Assembly: GCA_037576195.1 (NCBI GenBank)
Contig: CM075104.1
Span: forward strand, 20,414,211 to 20,478,210
Direction of reading: 5' to 3'
Source of the DNA: Phytoseiulus persimilis
Taxonomy: Eukaryota; Arthropoda; Arachnida; Mesostigmata; Phytoseiidae
DNA length: 64,000 nt
Shown here piece by piece: positions 1 through 12,594 of this stretch (within the stretch, counting starts at the first letter, position 1; every line of letters starts with the position of its first letter). The position numbers and the translations under genes were made by a program. The notes under the pieces were generated by a model, which saw nothing but the letters and a program-made list of their open reading frames with translations, ran no database searches and was not told the DNA's origin.

Positions 1-1451
1 CGAGATTGCCGTTCTCCGAATCCGCGAGAGTGGGAGGTTGTAGATCACGGAGGTCCCTGAAGAGTTTCTCCAAGGGCCACTTCAGGTACTTGGTGACCTG
101 GTTGATGAGCGCCCTGCAATAGCAAATCACTCACAGTGCTCTCAACGATCCGACTTCATCCATGGCACCGTTGCTCCGATTGCGGGGCGGATGTACTGAT
201 GCGGGCGAAATTCGCGCCATCGCGTAAGTGGCGGAAGCGAATAATAAAAACGTGAAGGATGGGAGTCACGAAATTCGCGTCCGCACCACTTCATAGTCTC
301 GTTGCGCATTCCTGTGAGAACATGAAAACTTCTGCGGAGCGGCGAAAGCTCCCCAATGGTGCCTCATGAACCGTACTCACGTGGGATAATCGTCTGATGC
401 GTCACAGTAGAACTTTTGGAATCCTGCACACGATGGAGGATGACTGTTACCCAAGGAACCGCCTATTTCTTCCTCGTTAGGAAATTCCGACGGTCCCCCC
501 TCGTCTGGGGTGTGCGTTGCGTGCCCTCCCGGATATGTTTCATCCTGATTTGGGTCCCGCTTTCCGTACTCGTTAGGATCCTCTTCATCTTCGACGTCGC
601 CATGAGAAACGGAGGCACGGTATGAAGATGCGGCCATAGCTTTAAGCGACGGGTGGGTTTTCTGGTGATTCCGCATACTTGCCGCCGCGAGTGTTCGGAG
701 CTCCTGCACCCGCGGTAAAGGGAGTTCAGCTGAAAGAACCGGTCAATCAATCAGCGCACCTCGAGAGGATGAGCTCACCGTGCGGAGCGGCGATTCAGGG
801 AGGAAGGTGGGAGTATATCGTCGCTGGACAAGTCGGTCCTACCCAAGTTTCCCATCCAAGAGTCAACCGAATAGAGAGCTTTCCGGTTCTCATTCAGGAG
901 GGTTTTCGCTTGTCTGGACATCGGGAACCGTAGAGCTTCCGCTTTTGGGGCGTCCCCGGACCGGGTCTGCGTGGAGTTCGTGGTATTCGCTGACAGTACA
1001 GGATCCTTCAATATCTTGGACTTGGAGGCTCGCGATTTTTCAGGTGCTTTGCTCCGCGAGCCCCGACTCGAAGCTGGGTTAGATGGAGCATCGGTTGAGT
1101 TGGTTCCTGTGAGGTTGAACAATTCGGCAGGCATCCAGATATCGTGCAAGGACGTGATGTTCCGATCCGAGTATTCACTCGCAACCAGAAGCGACGCCAT
1201 GAGCAGCTGCAAATAAAGGTCACCATCACGAATGCGTCAGCCAGGGTCTACGATTTCAATAATGGCCGCGCGATCTCCTCCCAGGAATCAAATTACTGCC
1301 GCGCCATCGAACTCTTTGAGGTGTACGTAGTGCTAGGAAAAAGTCCCTCTGAGAGAGCTGCCGCATTTCGTCAAAGTCAACAGGGATAAGTTGTTTCATT
1401 TACCAAGAAAAGCACCAGTATCCAGACCAGCACTGCACGTAATCCGAACAT
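1..1451 (-). CDS. Spatzle-like secreted prepropeptide, 3' end off window
   Basis: Four minus-strand exons join in phase: 1451-1404, 1206-843, 729-381 and 113 to beyond base 1. The start codon at 1451 opens a signal peptide split by intron 1 (MFGLRAVLVWILVLFL, then LLMASLLVAS). A Ser/Asn-rich prodomain with NIT, NLT and NST sequons follows, then an acidic linker (DVEDEEDPNEYGKRD) and a Cys segment with the pattern C-A-G-F-Q-K-F-Y-C-D-x3-DYP, continuing into a helix-like stretch (ALINQVTKYL). A two-cysteine segment ending in xYP followed by a helix is what precedes the cystine knot in Spatzle/neurotrophin-like ligands, which activate Toll receptors after cleavage. The knot itself would lie left of base 1, so the family call rests on the prodomain edge and overall layout. 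Donors are GTAAAT, GTAGGA and GTGAGT. The intron 2 donor is a choice; an alternative GTGAGC 64 bp downstream breaks the phase. The gene structure is well supported, the Spatzle identity moderately. Confidence 0.6.
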
Positions 1452-4400
1452 TGTTTGATTTTGAGGCTGAAGCTTCGGTGGGGCACGCACAGATTCGTCA
1501 CTCAACGGAATCATGAAGCCGGGGCATATTCTTGAAGTCTAACAATCGAAGTCCGAACGTTTTTGCGCGCGAACCTTTCACTTGAGAACGGATTTGTGAT
1601 TTTTCGTAAGCAAACTACCATATTTGCGCCTTCGATTGGTTCTGCGAGCGAGAGTAAACTTCCTCACCTTCTCCCCCAGTGAAGCTTCACTACCTATTAG
1701 GGTTACCAGCGGCCGTGAATAATTGCTGACGGACGAAAACTCATCCAAATTCAAAAAAAAACAGTGAGCGGAACAATCACTCTGAGATGAGCGGTGAGAC
1801 GGGAGTGAGAAAGAGACCGTCTGACCGGTAGTCCATGCCTGTCCGCGGACGGCCACTAGCACCGTACGCTTTCAGGCGTGAATGACGCGCCAGAGGCGAC
1901 AACCCACGACCGTTGTGTCCATACCATCGTCCGAATCCATAGTAGCGCACGAGCTCTTTGAGCCGAAGTCGTGCTTGTTGAAGTTTGAAGCGAGACCGGA
2001 CATCGTATAACGGATGGAAGTGTTTCGGCGTCGGTCCCGACCATTCTCTGCGTTTTACGGCAGTGCGAACCGAGTCATCCAACTACGGCCTTTCTTCTTA
2101 CAGTAATCAAGGGGTGGATTACTTCGATGAGTGGGACTCACTTCCGATAGTGAGCCTTCCCGTCTGTGTGGTCATGTCGGCTGCAGGAAGGGAGCAGGCC
2201 CAAGAGCGTTCCGGTGCACGGCTGAATTTTCTTCATGACTCTTGCGATTCGCGAGTGAGCCGAGCCAAAAGCTTATTTTTCCGTAAAAACGACCGACCCG
2301 TGGAGGAAGCTCCGGAAAAATCATAAAGATAAATCAATTTCGAGCAAAGCGCGGAATGAAAGAAGGTTCATGAAAATAAAAGCGGAATGATGAACATCGT
2401 CGGATTTTTCACAGCATTCGGAATCAGGCGGCATAGCTCACACGAAGCGCTGGCCCATAAGATCGCTGATACCGTGTGCCTCCTGTTTCGATCTCGAGTT
2501 ATGCGGTTCCGCAAGAGCTCCGTGGGCTTTCAGGCCTCCGCAGAGCGTCAACGAACAGCTGATCCTCTTCCATGATCCCACGCGTTCGGCGGGATTTCAG
2601 CTTGGATATTCTTCCCCTGATGAACACGCCGCTACTATCATCCGTCTATCGAGGACGGCTGAGAGTTCACCATCAGGGGTTCCCTGGAATGAGGATTGTC
2701 TCCTACGATTCAACTCGACTCCAAAGCCTGAGGGAGAGCGAGCAGTTATCCAGGGGACTCCGGGACTCTCTCTTCCGGGCTCGCTCAGGACATCTGGAGG
2801 GTCATCGATGATCGCATCCCTACCAGGGCCCCCTCTGGTGCCCGTGATTTATCAGGGGCGTCGGCGGAGTCAATCACCGAGTTCGTCCATGGACGCCCCT
2901 GCGCTGATGCGTACCAGATACAGATCATCGCCCTCCGAGTTCCTCCCCAGTTTTTCAAGAGTACGATGTCCGATCTCACTGAAATGTTTCCCACATTCTC
3001 GATGCCTGACGCGAGGAGAAACGCTGTGTCGCTCCCGAACGATTCCTGCAGGTTCCTCGATAGAGAAAAACTGAACACAAGTCACGAGATTGAGGGAGAG
3101 CTCGTCGGGCTGACGCTGCCGCGCGACAATCTTCGGAAAAACGGCGTACGATGTGGGAATCGTCTTTTTCTCTCGAATTTTTTTTTCTATACATCGGCCC
3201 TGTCATCACCGGAGCTCAGAGTGTGTGAGCGGCCGAGTATTTGCAGATAGCCCGGCAACGATTAGAGAAAATGAACGGAAAGAGAATCTCTTCATAATAG
3301 CGAGGCTTGGACGATCAACATTCTGTTGTTATCAAATGAAAACATCGGAGAACTGAGGAATGATCCGTAGAGCTCAACCAAAACTCCTTGTCGTCTTTCG
3401 TTAGGACCGTCATCGAGGAGACGTTTTGCGGAGATTCAGACGCCAAGATTACGTTTATTGGGTGGACTGGCGCATTGCGAGATTCTCCTTGGTGATTCCG
3501 ATGCGTCAGTTTGGCGACATCTTCGCTCGTTCCTAGACTCCCCATTTCGGGGTCTGGTATTAGGTGTGAGAGGGCGCAGTCATTCACTTGAGAGTCAAAT
3601 CTGCCGACTTGCAAAATGCAACTGGCAGTAGAGTTATCCTACCCAACAAGCTGTCCGCATCGGTTGGGCTTTCCGGACATAGTGGGATTCCGTGCTTATC
3701 ACGAGCATGACCAATCGTGAATGCCAGAAGGCACTGCGATACCTATCTGGGGGCCAGTTAGTTATCCGGCCATTTTCTGTGAGCTTTCAGCTTTGGAGAC
3801 AAACTTCGTAACAATGCTTGTTCAAACTGCTCAGATTGAGTGCCGAGGACTACATATTTGTTGAATCTGATCTGGGGAACCGTCGGAACATTCCACTCCC
3901 GTTGAACTTCCAGGAACCCAATCGGTGGAAACTACCTACAAGACTCGGAATCTCGATGATGGGGGTAGTTCATCAGGGAGCCCGGTCCCATAATCTTCGG
4001 CTGATGCCAGAAAGTCCAGAACTCTAGAGTTGGCTTCTTTGAATCCCGCTTCATTCAAGGCAAGTGGTGGAGAGCTCTGCTGAATTCCTGGCCGTGAGCT
4101 GCCTCACCTGGAACTCGGCTGAAAGTGAAACGTGAATGGCTCCAGCGTGATGAGAAGGCGATTTTTCATATTCCTTCGCGGTGAATCAGGAACTTGAGAT
4201 GGACTTGCTCGCCTGGCATTCCGATTCTGCGATACCCCTGTCGAGCACTCAAAATTTTCTGTTTCGACGCGGAGCCCATCCGCCTCCTGTCAAGGTGGCT
4301 CTCCAGCTTCCAAGCTTTGGTGGGATGTCACTAGTGCCGTTCGTATTCCCAGAACATTCTCCTGAACTGGAGCTTCTCCGGGCGGGATCTTCTGGATCTC

Positions 4401-7400
4401 TGATTGACTGTGAAGCTGAGAAGCCGTGAAAGGGAATCCGCACCATGGGATCAATTCTGAGATATTTCCAACCCAGCCATCGCGGTCACGCTTGGGATTC
4501 GCATGAAAATTAATTCATTTTTTTCCCGAACTCCTTTGCCATTTCCGATCAATGGGTTCCAAGCCTCGCTGATCCGACTTTGCTTCGAATTTCCAAAAAA
4601 AAATATCCACAAAAAGTATTCTTCCAATGTCCGAGAAAGCGTGTTCTGCGAAAAAGGATCGAAGGATGCTCCAGAGGCCGACTCATGGATCATCAACTGG
4701 AGCAATATATCGGTAGAATATCTGAAGACAAGTTGACGACGGTTGAACGAGTTCTCGGGCACTGCTCCAGGGTCCCCACAGTTTCGGAGCCGATATGTCC
4801 ATTGAGCTCCACAGTGCTTCGAAGTTTTTTCCAGGCTTCGTCCAATTGATCCTCCCGAGCTCTAGGTGGAATCCGGCAGTTGGTACACCTCAGGACGGAA
4901 CTGGATGATCAATGCACCAAGTTATTTTCCTCAGGGAGTCTGAATTCTCCCTCGAACGTTGATCAGAAATTTCCGAAGAGCTCGGACTCCGAAAAATTCC
5001 ACGTCTGATTCATCGGACTGAATGGATATGAAATGAGCCTCATTGCTCGGAAGCCGGGCAGGTACTTTGGTTATTAGGGCTTCCTTCTGGTCGCGAACAA
5101 CCAGATTTCTCGGAGGAACGAAATTCGCTTTCTCGGAGAACGTTGTTTCCCGAAAGCGTCCATGTTGCAGTCAGCATTAAACTTGAACGATTCTCGAACC
5201 GAAATCGCGGAGAAAATAACGGAGAGCGTCCCTCATAATTTGGTTTGCTCTCTGTAGCGGATCATGCGATTTTATCTCGAGTGGTGCGCGGATCGCTTTG
5301 CGGACGGGTGGACTTCACGGATCGCGGCGTACGGGGGTCACGTAGTCCTCGAACGGGGGATGCCTGGTCTCCCGGTTTCGTCCATCCCTGGAGTACGTCT
5401 GACTCGCTCCGGCTGTGAAGACCACACCCTTCTAGATGATGATTAACCGAGGCTAATTGCAGCAGACGTGCAGCAGGCACAGACCGGCTACCACGGATCA
5501 CGGGTGTCGACCCAACAGCCGTGCAGGGCACACACAAACAGTCGTATGCCTAGAATATCTAAGGGTCAATTTAAAAGCCTGCGACACCGTTTGCCAGGCA
5601 CGCGCATGCCTCGTTTTGCAGCATGAGAAGGGCGGAACCGAGCAGGATTCGAGCACAATCACCGACCCCAGCTGATCGATTGAAGACGATCAGGAATCTC
5701 GACCGCATTGAGAAGAAACTCGAGCGTCCGACCAGACGATGGGCCAGTTAGAAACTGGAAGAAGCTGTGCATATAGTAAGAGGACGGATCGAGTGCTCGG
5801 CGATCACGTCGAAACACGAGAGGTCACTTCCTGGCACTGAAGAAGCAGAGTCACGGTGTCCCCACCACCGTACCACGGAGGATCGGCCTTCTAAACCACG
5901 AAACTCCAGACTACACGATGAGCTCAGAGATCCCTCCAGGTGTGGTGCGCTCCTCCTCCGCTTTCCTCCTGCGCTCTCGGGAACCACGGAGCCACGGTTC
6001 GAATTCTCGAGGGAGCCCGTGGGTGGGGAAAATATCGACTTCGCATGTCTCAGCTCGCTCTGGCTCTTCCCCCGAAGCCCGTTGCGCGACCGCGTGCCCA
6101 ACTCACGGAGGGCCGCTCAGGGGGCTGGCGGTCATAGATCGTGATGGCTATTGTGTGTTGCCGCGCTCGATTGTGTATGCATTCAGTCATGCAGTTCATA
6201 GGACGAGAACTAACCTGAGAGTTCGGTTTCGGCTAATCACGCAGTCACCATGACCGCTGCAGGACCACGAGAGCCGTGACGCGCGTGACTTCTCCCTCAT
6301 GAAGAATGTATCAGAGCCTCGCATTCCAGATCATGCATTTACAGCGAAGAGACACCTGCCCCGGAGCAATGCGACCTCACAACCTTTTGTTATTCTGTAC
6401 AGATCGGGGAAACGGCAAACAGGGCCCGTGAACGAACACTGTGGCCACAAGGGCCCGGGTCAGCGAACCTGATGTTGTCATCCGGCTCAGCTGAGAAGCA
6501 AGAAGATTTTCGATTTAAATGCGTGGATGCTCCGGGGAAGACGGAACTCAAACTTCAAATGCAGCGTGTAACTTGCATGTCTGAAACGGTTCTGCTCCAA
6601 CAAATCCCGCCGAAAAATGACGAACAGACGAGAGGAGTGTGGCTTCCAGCACCGAAGCTACCAGCGGGAAACGCTTCAAGAAGATCACCGAATCAACGAA
6701 AGTCGGCTTCATCCCTCGAGCTGGTTGAAGCTTCGGGGCTCGGCCGACGACTGCACCACGAGCCCACGACGTTCAGGAGAGCATGGCGAAGTCATCCGCT
6801 GCTCCGTTGGAATGAGAGATCCCGAGAGCACTTCACAGATATGTAGATGCGCGCCTTGGAAACCGCCAAACATAGAGCCATAGCAACGGGGCGTTCGGTG
6901 TGGTGGGGGTCCTCGAAGCACCAGAGCTGGAACCCCGGACGTGACCGCACTCACTCTCTTCATTATGAGATTGCCCGACGCAGACAACTGGACAACGATC
7001 TTTGAAACAGCTGGACACGATAGCCCGTTCTATATTCGATGCACTTGGACCATGTGAATTCCGGCCAGACTCATATTCAGCGGATAGCAGCCGAGGAGAT
7101 GGAGAGGAGAGAAAAGAATCTTGGTAGCATTTGATTGCTCTTTCATGCTCGGTCGAAGGCCGTCAAGGGGACGCAGCTTAAAGTTCCCAGCCTCGCAGGT
7201 TCGACGGGCCGGGCTAGAAACTTGAGGGTGACGTCTGAACATCGAAACTCTGCGGACGCACAGGAGCATGAAGCAGCCTCATCCTGCGAACGTTCCGCAG
7301 AGGACGAATCACATAGCTCAACGATCGCTCCCAGGGGCCGAAACTCGAATTTTAACTCTCCGCGCGGCAGGGAGAAAACCCGACGAACGAACGACGATGA

Positions 7401-7504
7401 TGAAAATGAGCAGCTGACAGATGATACGCACAGCAACGAGCAGAATAACGGTTCTCCCGCTAGGAGTTTGCCAAAAATCCAGGGACAGAGAGTCTTATGA
7501 GTAC
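1452..7504. other. No confident gene; unexplained 6 kb
   Basis: I see no complete gene here. Weakly coding-like minus-strand frames lie at 2870-3078, and plus-strand frames at 4181-4429 and 7135-7500 (the last is charged and disordered), but none joins to neighbours with convincing splice sites. A minus-strand AATAAA near 3450 could end an unseen gene. The stretch 5250-6250 is GC-rich with open frames on both strands that read as shadows. Confidence 0.4.
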
Positions 7505-8185
7505 AGACGCCATATGACCGGACGTTTTTTCCATGAAAACCGGACATGGTTCGGACAGGACATCGGTGCCGAAACCGGACATCAAACCGGACATTTCCAG
7601 ATCCAGCGATTATTATGACTGGAAGAGGCTCAAGCCTCGATATGTTTCCCTCATTCCATGCAGCATTGATGAGTCTCAAGTACCAGGATGATAAGTCAGA
7701 GTGAACTTTCACTCTCTCTTCAATTATATCCAAAATCTATTCATTTGAGCACCGGGTCCTTCATTCGAGATCTCCTTCAAGTTCGAGTATCTAGAGGACT
7801 TTTTCCCGCTGGGAATACGTCTTTGCGTGGGAAACTCACGCTCCGAGTCCGCGACAGGGGGATGCTCGCTCTGCTCGCGCGTTGCTTGGTGGGGGCATTT
7901 TTCTCATCAGCGTAAGTTCGCTAGCCGACGGAACAGCGTTCTGCGAAGACGGCGCTCCACCTTCCGCGGGCGTGATGCACTCAAACACGGTAAATGGTCT
8001 CTAGCGCCAGACATTTGCTCTCGAAAGGGCCTGGATTCAAGCTTGGTTTTCTTCGATCTCTCAACAATGGAGGATCCTAGGATACGAATTCGGACTTTTC
8101 CTCCCAGAATTCGGACATCTTCCCCTCAACTCTTGGAAACCGGACAAAGCTGACGGACGAGGGGATGTCCGGTCATATAGCGTCT
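7505..8185. mobile_element. Candidate non-autonomous DNA transposon (MITE-like)
   Basis: A 19-bp sequence at 7505-7523 reappears inverted at 8167-8185 with 18 of 19 bases matching, bounding a 681-bp segment. Inside both ends the heptamer CCGGACA or close variants recur: near 7515, 7540, 7551, 7575 and 7585 on the left, and near 8088, 8111 and 8140 on the right. Terminal inverted repeats plus clustered subterminal short repeats are typical of transposase-bound ends in hAT-like and related DNA elements. I find no transposase frame inside and no clear target-site duplication in the flanks, so it would be a decayed or non-autonomous copy. Superfamily not assignable. Confidence 0.4.
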
Positions 8186-9089
8186 TCACTTAGGAGGCAT
8201 TCCAGAGTGAGCTGTGGACGAGAACGCAGGCTTCTGATAGCGACGGAAACTATCTCGTGCACTGCAGACCAGCTATGGACGAAACGTGGGCAGAAAGGAA
8301 GAAAAAATTGGCTCTGATTTCGAAGGAGGGGCTCACGAGCCGGGAAAGCAATCGAGTGTATCACGGTCGGAGTCTCCTTTTATCCTGCTGATACAGGAAA
8401 CCACACTCCTTTCGGGCAGACAGGTTTCCATGCACACAGCAACGAGACCGGCCCGTAAATCCGACTGCGCACACTGACTCCCGATTAGTCTGATCGTTGT
8501 TTTAATGAGGCCCTCTCGGCACATCGAGATCACGTTGAAATGTGCGGACTCCGTTGTTCTACGTAGCTGCGGATATTCGACAAACTGTGTAATTCCCGGA
8601 CTGACTTTCCGCCTCCGAACAAAATGCTGCCGGAACCGACCAAAGTATAAAATCTAGCTCGGATAAGACCGACTGCGCTCATCTCGTGGGACTCCAACAA
8701 CCCGGGATTGTATCATTGTTGCTGCATCACCATAAAAAATTAATGCGTTTCGATTCTCGCCGAGGGACCGCCCCCCCTGCTCTTCTACAAGGAAACTGGA
8801 GCTGCGCTTGATCGCGATGGTTATTATCCCCATCGAGGACAAACTCACTGAACTCATGTGGCACAGTGTATTTCCGACATTTCAGTCATCCTTCGAAGTT
8901 CCCTTATGTGTGGGTCCCAACGAGCAAGGACACAGCTTCAATCCAGGAAATTCGCGAAATCGGATTCGCGCAACCGTGGTCGTCGAGAGAAGTGGTCATG
9001 AACGTCGCATGTCGTGTTCGAAATCTCTAGTCGCATCAGCTCAGTTCAACAGCGGAAGCGCTCCAAATCATCATCCGCGTTCAATACTC
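8186..9089. other. Upstream region of the 9.1 kb gene
   Basis: No gene seen. It holds a TATAAAA at 8646-8652 on the plus strand, a plausible promoter for the secreted-protein gene that starts at 9090. The leader would be about 410 bases and contains upstream ATGs, so a leader intron is possible. Confidence 0.35.
8646..8652 (+). promoter_or_regulatory. TATA box
   Basis: TATAAAA on the plus strand, about 440 bases before the first coding exon at 9090. The transcription start is predicted near 8676. The link to the downstream gene is inferred from order and orientation only. Confidence 0.35.
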
Positions 9090-9991
9090 ATGATTATGAT
9101 GAAGCGATCTTCATGCTTTCTTTTGTTCACAGCCGTCCTAAGCAGATCGCTGTCCCAGAGCCTTGCCGCAGATTTCCGCGATGAAAGGTTAGTTTCGAAC
9201 TGCAACTTCTGATTCCCGCGACCTGCATAGATTTTTCTCTGGAACTCCCTGAAAATCTGATGAAACGTGTGAGAGCAAGACTCCTACGCTATTGATGTTC
9301 ATTGATATTTTCTGCTTGTTAGATCAATCTTTTATGGCCCGCACTCGAATCATCTCAGCCAATTGGTCTCGTTTCTACGTTTGAAGTCCGTCGTGAAAGA
9401 AAAAGCGTACGACTGTGAACGGATCCATTACTGCACGAAAGGCGCCATCAAGTCGGTGCTCTTTCCAAAGCATCCGGCTGTCGATAACGTCATGAGGTTT
9501 GTTTCTCATTCGTCGTCCGGGAAGCTGCGGCCATTCTCTGATTCTCGGGCAATTCAGACATTGCCGTCGGTTGGCAACCTCTGTCCGGTAGTAGGATATC
9601 TTTTTTCGTGTGAAGGGGATCCGGAACACGATCATGAGCAAACTTGAGTTCTCTGAGGGAGAAAGTCTGAATATGCCGTTCCAGAATCCTGGCCGAGTAC
9701 CATCGCGGAATGCTTGGAGCGCTTGCCAACGGCTATCTGCACCAAAACTGCGACCAACTATACCCGAAATGCTTCATGAAAATTCAAGTGGTAACCAGCG
9801 ACGAACCGTGCTGGGAGGACGAGGCTTGCTACAGGGTGGGCCCGCTGGAATCCGTCGCGGCCACAGAACCAGTCTTGGATTCAAACTTGGAGACGATTGC
9901 TGGGGTAGATGTCGATGACATGTTAGAAATTCCTGATGCTGGTGGGCCCGCTGCACTTGCGGAGGATTCAGAACTACAGGCGTCCAATTAA
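9090..9991 (+). CDS. Secreted cysteine-containing protein, 192 aa, unknown family
   Basis: Three exons join in phase: 9090-9187, 9323-9496 and 9685-9991, totalling 579 bases with the stop TAA. Donors are GTTAGT and GTTTGT; acceptors are TTGTTAG and GTTCCAG. Exon 1 encodes a classical signal peptide (MIMMKRSSCFLLFTAVLSRS, cleavage likely after SLA). The mature protein has three close cysteine pairs, C-x4-C (DCERIHYC), C-x6-C (NCDQLYPKC) and C-x5-C (CWEDEAC), with helix-like sequence between the first two. It ends in an acidic Ala/Pro/Gly tail of about 45 residues without cysteines. Six spaced cysteines suggest three disulphides in an extracellular or haemolymph protein. I do not recognise the family. 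The ATG at 9090 is chosen because it opens the hydrophobic leader directly; the frame is also open further upstream. Confidence 0.7.
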
Positions 9992-11121
9992 GATTCCGGT
10001 TGTAGTTTGGTCTCTGAAGCTTCTCGGGGCCGAGGGAACCCCATAAAATACGTGGTTCCCTAACTCTCATTTAGTAATTTCTCGGAAACTTCCCTTCTTT
10101 TTGGGAATATAGGTAGAGTCATGCTGTGGAGCGAACCAAGGTCGCTCCGTGGATGTCGAGATCGAAATGTAAATTAAAGAAGTTCAAGCTGTCATCGACA
10201 TGACAAGCTCGTCATGTCGATCATGTCCAAGGATCGGAGGCGTCTTCATGTGGTCGCTTCCCTGAAGCAGGCGACACATGCGACCTCACCCCAGAGAGAG
10301 CTGTGACTCTGACAGGGTTGGAGGAATTGTCGTCAACGATGAATTTGTTTCGTCTCGATATTTTATTCAAATGGCTATTTACACGTCAGCATATATTTAC
10401 AATATGCGCCAGAATTTCAGCCATCTTCAGATAAATTTGGAATTGGACTCATTCAATAATTTTTAGTCGTTTCACTCCCTGACCATCTTTCATCGTGTGA
10501 TATCTCCATATTAGTCATACCAGCTCAAACTATTGGAATTTAGTGTACCAACTCGTTCTCAAACTCCTGCTCCTTCGTCATTTTTTCACTGTATCCAATA
10601 AAAACATTGGTAACAGGATGAAGGCTTGTGAATTATAGTTTTTTATAGCCATGAATGTTTGACTCAACGTTTGCGAACTTTTCCTCCTCTACCCGGGAGA
10701 GGGAAGAGAACTGTTTGAGCGATGTTGACTTCGAGAGTGTACAGAGTTCCACACCACGAGCAACCTCAGGGAACGTACGCGGGCATCGCAAGAGAGCTAC
10801 CGATTTCGCTAGAATCTCGAAGAACATTCAAACATCCTGGCTGTGTTAGGTGAAGTTTAGTCCTGTTCTCTGACCATTTCTCTTGGAAAGACCCATCTTC
10901 GCACTGTCATTTTCCTGGTTAGCAACCCGAGAAGGAAGGAACGTCTTAATGCATAGAAAAGTCAATAGTAGAATCGTGAGAAATCGCGAGCGAACGGGAC
11001 GGTGAGCAGGGGAGCGCCCGAGCGGAAAACAACGAACAGGTACGTAGCCAGCCGCTCACCAACTGTGACCCACTGCCGAAGACATCGATACAGTTCGAGA
11101 AATTCTTGACTTAGTAAGAAC
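9992..11121. other. Intergenic, AT-richer, convergent 3' ends
   Basis: The stretch lies between two converging genes (plus gene ending 9991, minus gene ending 11122). A plus-strand AATAAA lies near 10579 and a minus-strand AATAAA near 10355. Base composition is clearly AT-richer than the flanks. No gene seen. Confidence 0.4.
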
Positions 11122-12566
11122 TTAGAGTTCCTTCTTCTCCTTGCTACTGGGTGCAGCCTTTTTCGGAGCTTCGGCCGGTTTCGGGGTCGTAACGGGTTTC
11201 GGTGTGGCCGCTTTCTGAGTCGCTGGCGGTGGAGTTGTAGGTGCCTGAGTTGGTTTTGGGGTAGTAGCTTGAGCTCTCGCCGGAGCTTGGGTGGGCGCCT
11301 GAGTGGGTTTCGGAGTGGGTTTGGGGGTGCTGGGAGCTGCGGTCGGGGTCGCTTTGGCAGCCGAGGGCTTGCTCTCCGGAGCACGCTTGGGTGCCGCCGA
11401 GGATGGCGTACTCGGAGCTGCCTCTTTGCCGGACTGGAACTCCTCGATCTTCTTGAGTGCCAGTTTGTAATACACTTCGACCTGCTTTTGAGCAATGGCG
11501 AAGTACTTCACTGACAGTTCCTTGAGATCTCCGGCTTTCTCAACGACGATCTTGGCGTACTTCTGCAATGAGATCGAGAATGAACCGATTGCGACGTAGC
11601 GGAAACTTCTCTCAGGGGCTGCGAGAGCTCTACGGCGATACTGAACCGGATCCGATCGGCAGAGAGTCCCCGAACAGCTCATGGATACACATAGAAATCG
11701 AGGCCTGCCTGTTCGGCTTCGTCCATGAAACATCTTTCGGGACTCTCTATGGTTTTAGCGATACCGCCAGAAGTTCTCAGCATCATTTCTCCCCTCCCGT
11801 CCGCCAAACTTACCTTGGTGTACAGCTGGATGGTCGGGAGGTATTCTCTCTCGAAGGTAGCGTAGTAAACCTTGGAGTGTTTTTCGGCGACTGCGTAGTG
11901 TTCGCGAGCTCGTGCCGAAGCGACATGATAAGACTCCAAAGAGAATTGTTTAAACTCTTCCAGGGTTGGAACTCGCTGCTTCACATGGAAATGATATCCA
12001 GTGAACGTCGCTACATACAGGAATCCCGAAATAGCGGTCAAGAAGATCAGCTTACGAATCAAACTGAAGATACAGCCGCAGCCTGAAAATAACACGGCAG
12101 TGAAATCTCGCGGTCATCCGTAAGCTAGCGTTTGCAAGTGAGAACAAGAGGATAGCATTGCATCAGCTCTAGCTGTTGATTGCCCGCCCATCTTGCTGAG
12201 CGGCACCGAACCAGGAGAATCGTTAAATGGGAAGCCATCCGTCAAGGGGCAGAATGGATGACAAAGCAAGAACTCTCTACAGAGATCGTTCTACTCGATG
12301 TCAGTGAGAATTTCGACAGAATCTTGAGTGACAGCTATTCAGAGGTCACATCGTTGAGCTCTGACACAGCCTTGCTACACAGAGTATTCTGAATGGGATT
12401 GAAAAAAATAGTTTCTCATGTCGCGCGCAATGTGGAGTCGAGACAGGAACGGGAAAGCTCACTTACATCCTCTCGACGGCTTATCTTTCGTTTGCTTGGG
12501 GTTCTGCTGACCACCTTTCTTCTGTGACTGAGTTTGAGCCTGTTGAGTCTTCCCGCTTTTGGCCAT
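11122..12566 (-). CDS. Membrane-anchored coiled protein with Pro/Thr/Ala/Lys tail, 269 aa
   Basis: Three exons join in phase: 12566-12467, 12082-11814 and 11562-11122, 810 bases with TAA. Donors are GTAAGT in both introns; acceptors are TTTTCAG and CATTGCAG. The protein starts with a polar Gln/Lys-rich stretch (residues 1-32), then a Cys cluster (GCCGC) and one hydrophobic segment (about residues 41-58). Next comes an amphipathic, Tyr/Glu/Lys-rich helical region (about 60-160) with repeated A-x-x-H/K-x-x-x-Y-Y-like spacing. The last ~100 residues are a degenerate repeat of TPKPTQAPT-like units ending in KEKKEL. This suggests a single-pass membrane protein with a helical stalk and a low-complexity basic tail; topology is not settled by sequence. 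The terminal KKEL resembles but does not match an ER retrieval signal. The coding exon begins at a 3' splice site (12594), so an upstream non-coding exon is expected. Family not recognised. Confidence 0.75.
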
Positions 12567-12594
12567 CGTGAATGCTTTCAGAAGGAAGCCGGAC

